Source: Tannerella sp. | GTDB taxonomy: Bacteria > Bacteroidota > Bacteroidia > Bacteroidales > Tannerellaceae | Direction of reading: 5' to 3' | Assembly (NCBI GenBank): GCA_031263835.1 | Contig: JAISEZ010000293.1 | Location: 1 to 5,628 of the forward strand | DNA: 5,628 bases | Shown here: one piece after another, positions 5,347 through 5,628 of the stretch | Layout of the letters: each line of letters opens with the position of its first letter | Position numbering within the stretch: the stretch's first letter is position 1 | The notes under the pieces: model-generated | Told to the model about the DNA's origin: nothing | Database searches by the model: none | Seen by the model: only the letters and a program-made list of their open reading frames with translations | Position numbers and translations under genes: made by a program

Positions 5347-5374
5347 TGAATTATAAATTATGAATTATGAATTA
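5347..5374 (+). repeat. 7-bp tandem array, four units of TGAATTA
   Basis: The units are TGAATTA, TAAATTA, TGAATTA and TGAATTA, ending before TACGGG. The array is pure A/T/G and stands out from the surrounding DNA. Its position directly after an element copy mirrors the ATTCAANN array after copy 2. Confidence 0.7.
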
Positions 5375-5423
5375 TACGGGCATGAATATGGAATATAAGT
5401 TATCACCACGGAGACACAGAAAC

Positions 5424-5451
5424 CTCTATACCCACACGATTCGTTATAGAG
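5424..5451. repeat. Short inverted repeat (7-bp stem)
   Basis: CTCTATA (5424-5430) pairs with TATAGAG (5445-5451). The 14-nt loop contains a further ACG-ATT-CGT pairing. No T tract follows on either strand, so it is not a standard terminator. The preceding CACGGAGACACAGAA (5407-5421) resembles a word I recall as common in repetitive intergenic DNA of environmental bacteria. Confidence 0.35.
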
Positions 5452-5458
5452 CCAAAAA

Positions 5459-5491
5459 TTTGCATGGCCATCCAAAATAGCCGTAACTTTG
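5459..5491 (+). promoter_or_regulatory. Orphan Bacteroides-type promoter (-33 TTTG, -7 TAACTTTG)
   Basis: TTTG at 5459-5462 and the perfect TAnnTTTG match TAACTTTG at 5484-5491 are separated by 21 bp, slightly longer than the usual 19. This is the only site in the window where both boxes can be proposed. It would transcribe the inverted-repeat element and leave the window on the right. The only start codon shortly downstream opens a 23-codon frame ending in the repeat, so the true target is probably outside the window, or is an RNA. Confidence 0.4.
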
Positions 5492-5500
5492 CCGAACTCA

Positions 5501-5536
5501 TTATACTTTGCGCGGCATGGTTTTGTGTATGGATAT
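5501..5536 (+). repeat. 36-bp dispersed element, direct copy 2
   Basis: TTATACTTTGCGCGGC followed by ATGGTTTTGTGTATGGATAT differs from copy 1 at five of 36 bases, four of them transitions or clustered at positions 8-9. It forms an inverted pair with copy 3, flanking the 54-bp composite repeat. Confidence 0.75.
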
Positions 5537-5539
5537 AAA

Positions 5540-5593
5540 ATTCAAAGATTCAACCATTCAAAGATTCAAGGGTTTCCGGCGGGAATGACTGTT
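5540..5593 (+). repeat. 54-bp composite repeat, copy 3: four ATTCAANN units plus GGCGGGAATGACTGTT box
   Basis: The units are ATTCAAAG, ATTCAACC, ATTCAAAG and ATTCAAGG. After 6 nt comes GGCGGGAATGACTGTT (5578-5593). Length, order and spacing equal those of 2661-2714. It fills the space between inverted element copies 2 and 3. Confidence 0.75.
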
Positions 5594-5628
5594 GGGTCAA
5601 TGCACAAAACCATGCCGCGTGCAGTATA
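5594..5628 (-). repeat. 36-bp dispersed element, inverted copy 3 (cut by window edge)
   Basis: Read on the minus strand from the window edge it starts TATACTGCACGCGGCATGG and continues TTTTGTGCATTGACCC, matching copies 1 and 2. Together with copy 2 it makes an inverted pair around the composite repeat, an arrangement like a small non-coding transposable element or a hairpin-forming repeat. The window ends inside or at the edge of this copy. Confidence 0.7.

Noticed and set aside
5212..5349. 45-codon plus-strand frame (MELKNTLSNT...) beside the zapB-like promoter
   Set aside because: It begins next to the divergent -7 box without a promoter of its own and ends inside element copy 1. A tiny protein cannot be excluded but has no support.
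5517..5588. 23-codon frame after the orphan promoter
   Set aside because: It consists entirely of repeat sequence (element copy 2 and the ATTCAANN array) and is too short to judge.

Overview
The window looks like chromosomal DNA of a member of the Bacteroidota, most probably order Bacteroidales. Four perfect copies of the Bacteroides-type -7 box TAnnTTTG lie just upstream of gene starts. Most starts lack a strong Shine-Dalgarno sequence. The zapA / RNase Y neighbourhood and the protein sequences are also of Bacteroidales type. Genus and species cannot be told from the sequence alone.

Layout, left to right. (1) Bases 1-164, minus strand: the first 54 codons of an unrecognised membrane-anchored or secreted protein that runs off the left edge. 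(2) Bases 165-564 hold no convincing complete gene. They contain that gene's promoter, an 8-bp tandem array (249-273), a startless minus-strand frame that may be a gene remnant (267-476), and the manA promoter. (3) Plus strand: manA (class I mannose-6-phosphate isomerase, 565-1536) and a family 2 glycosyltransferase (1633-2709), each with its own nearly identical promoter (CCTATYTTTGCAG). Together they suggest sugar-nucleotide supply and surface-glycan assembly, though their joint function is inferred. (4) Bases 2710-2782: a 28-bp perfect palindrome in the gap between convergent genes. (5) Minus strand, read right to left: a promoter, a small ZapB-like coiled-coil gene, zapA (GTG start, 3 nt downstream), a terminator-like hairpin, a 132-nt inverted-repeat-bounded element that may be a structured RNA, then rny (RNase Y). 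This links division-ring proteins to the membrane-anchored RNA-decay nuclease. (6) Bases 5207-5628: a gene-free, repeat-rich stretch with three copies of a ~36-bp element (two direct, one inverted), two short tandem arrays, a hairpin and an orphan promoter.

The most notable features are the structured element in front of rny and a dispersed 54-bp composite repeat. One copy of that repeat overlaps, and encodes, the last ~16 residues and stop codon of the glycosyltransferase. The genes themselves are ordinary housekeeping or surface-polysaccharide genes. I see no new defence, mobile or biosynthetic system.
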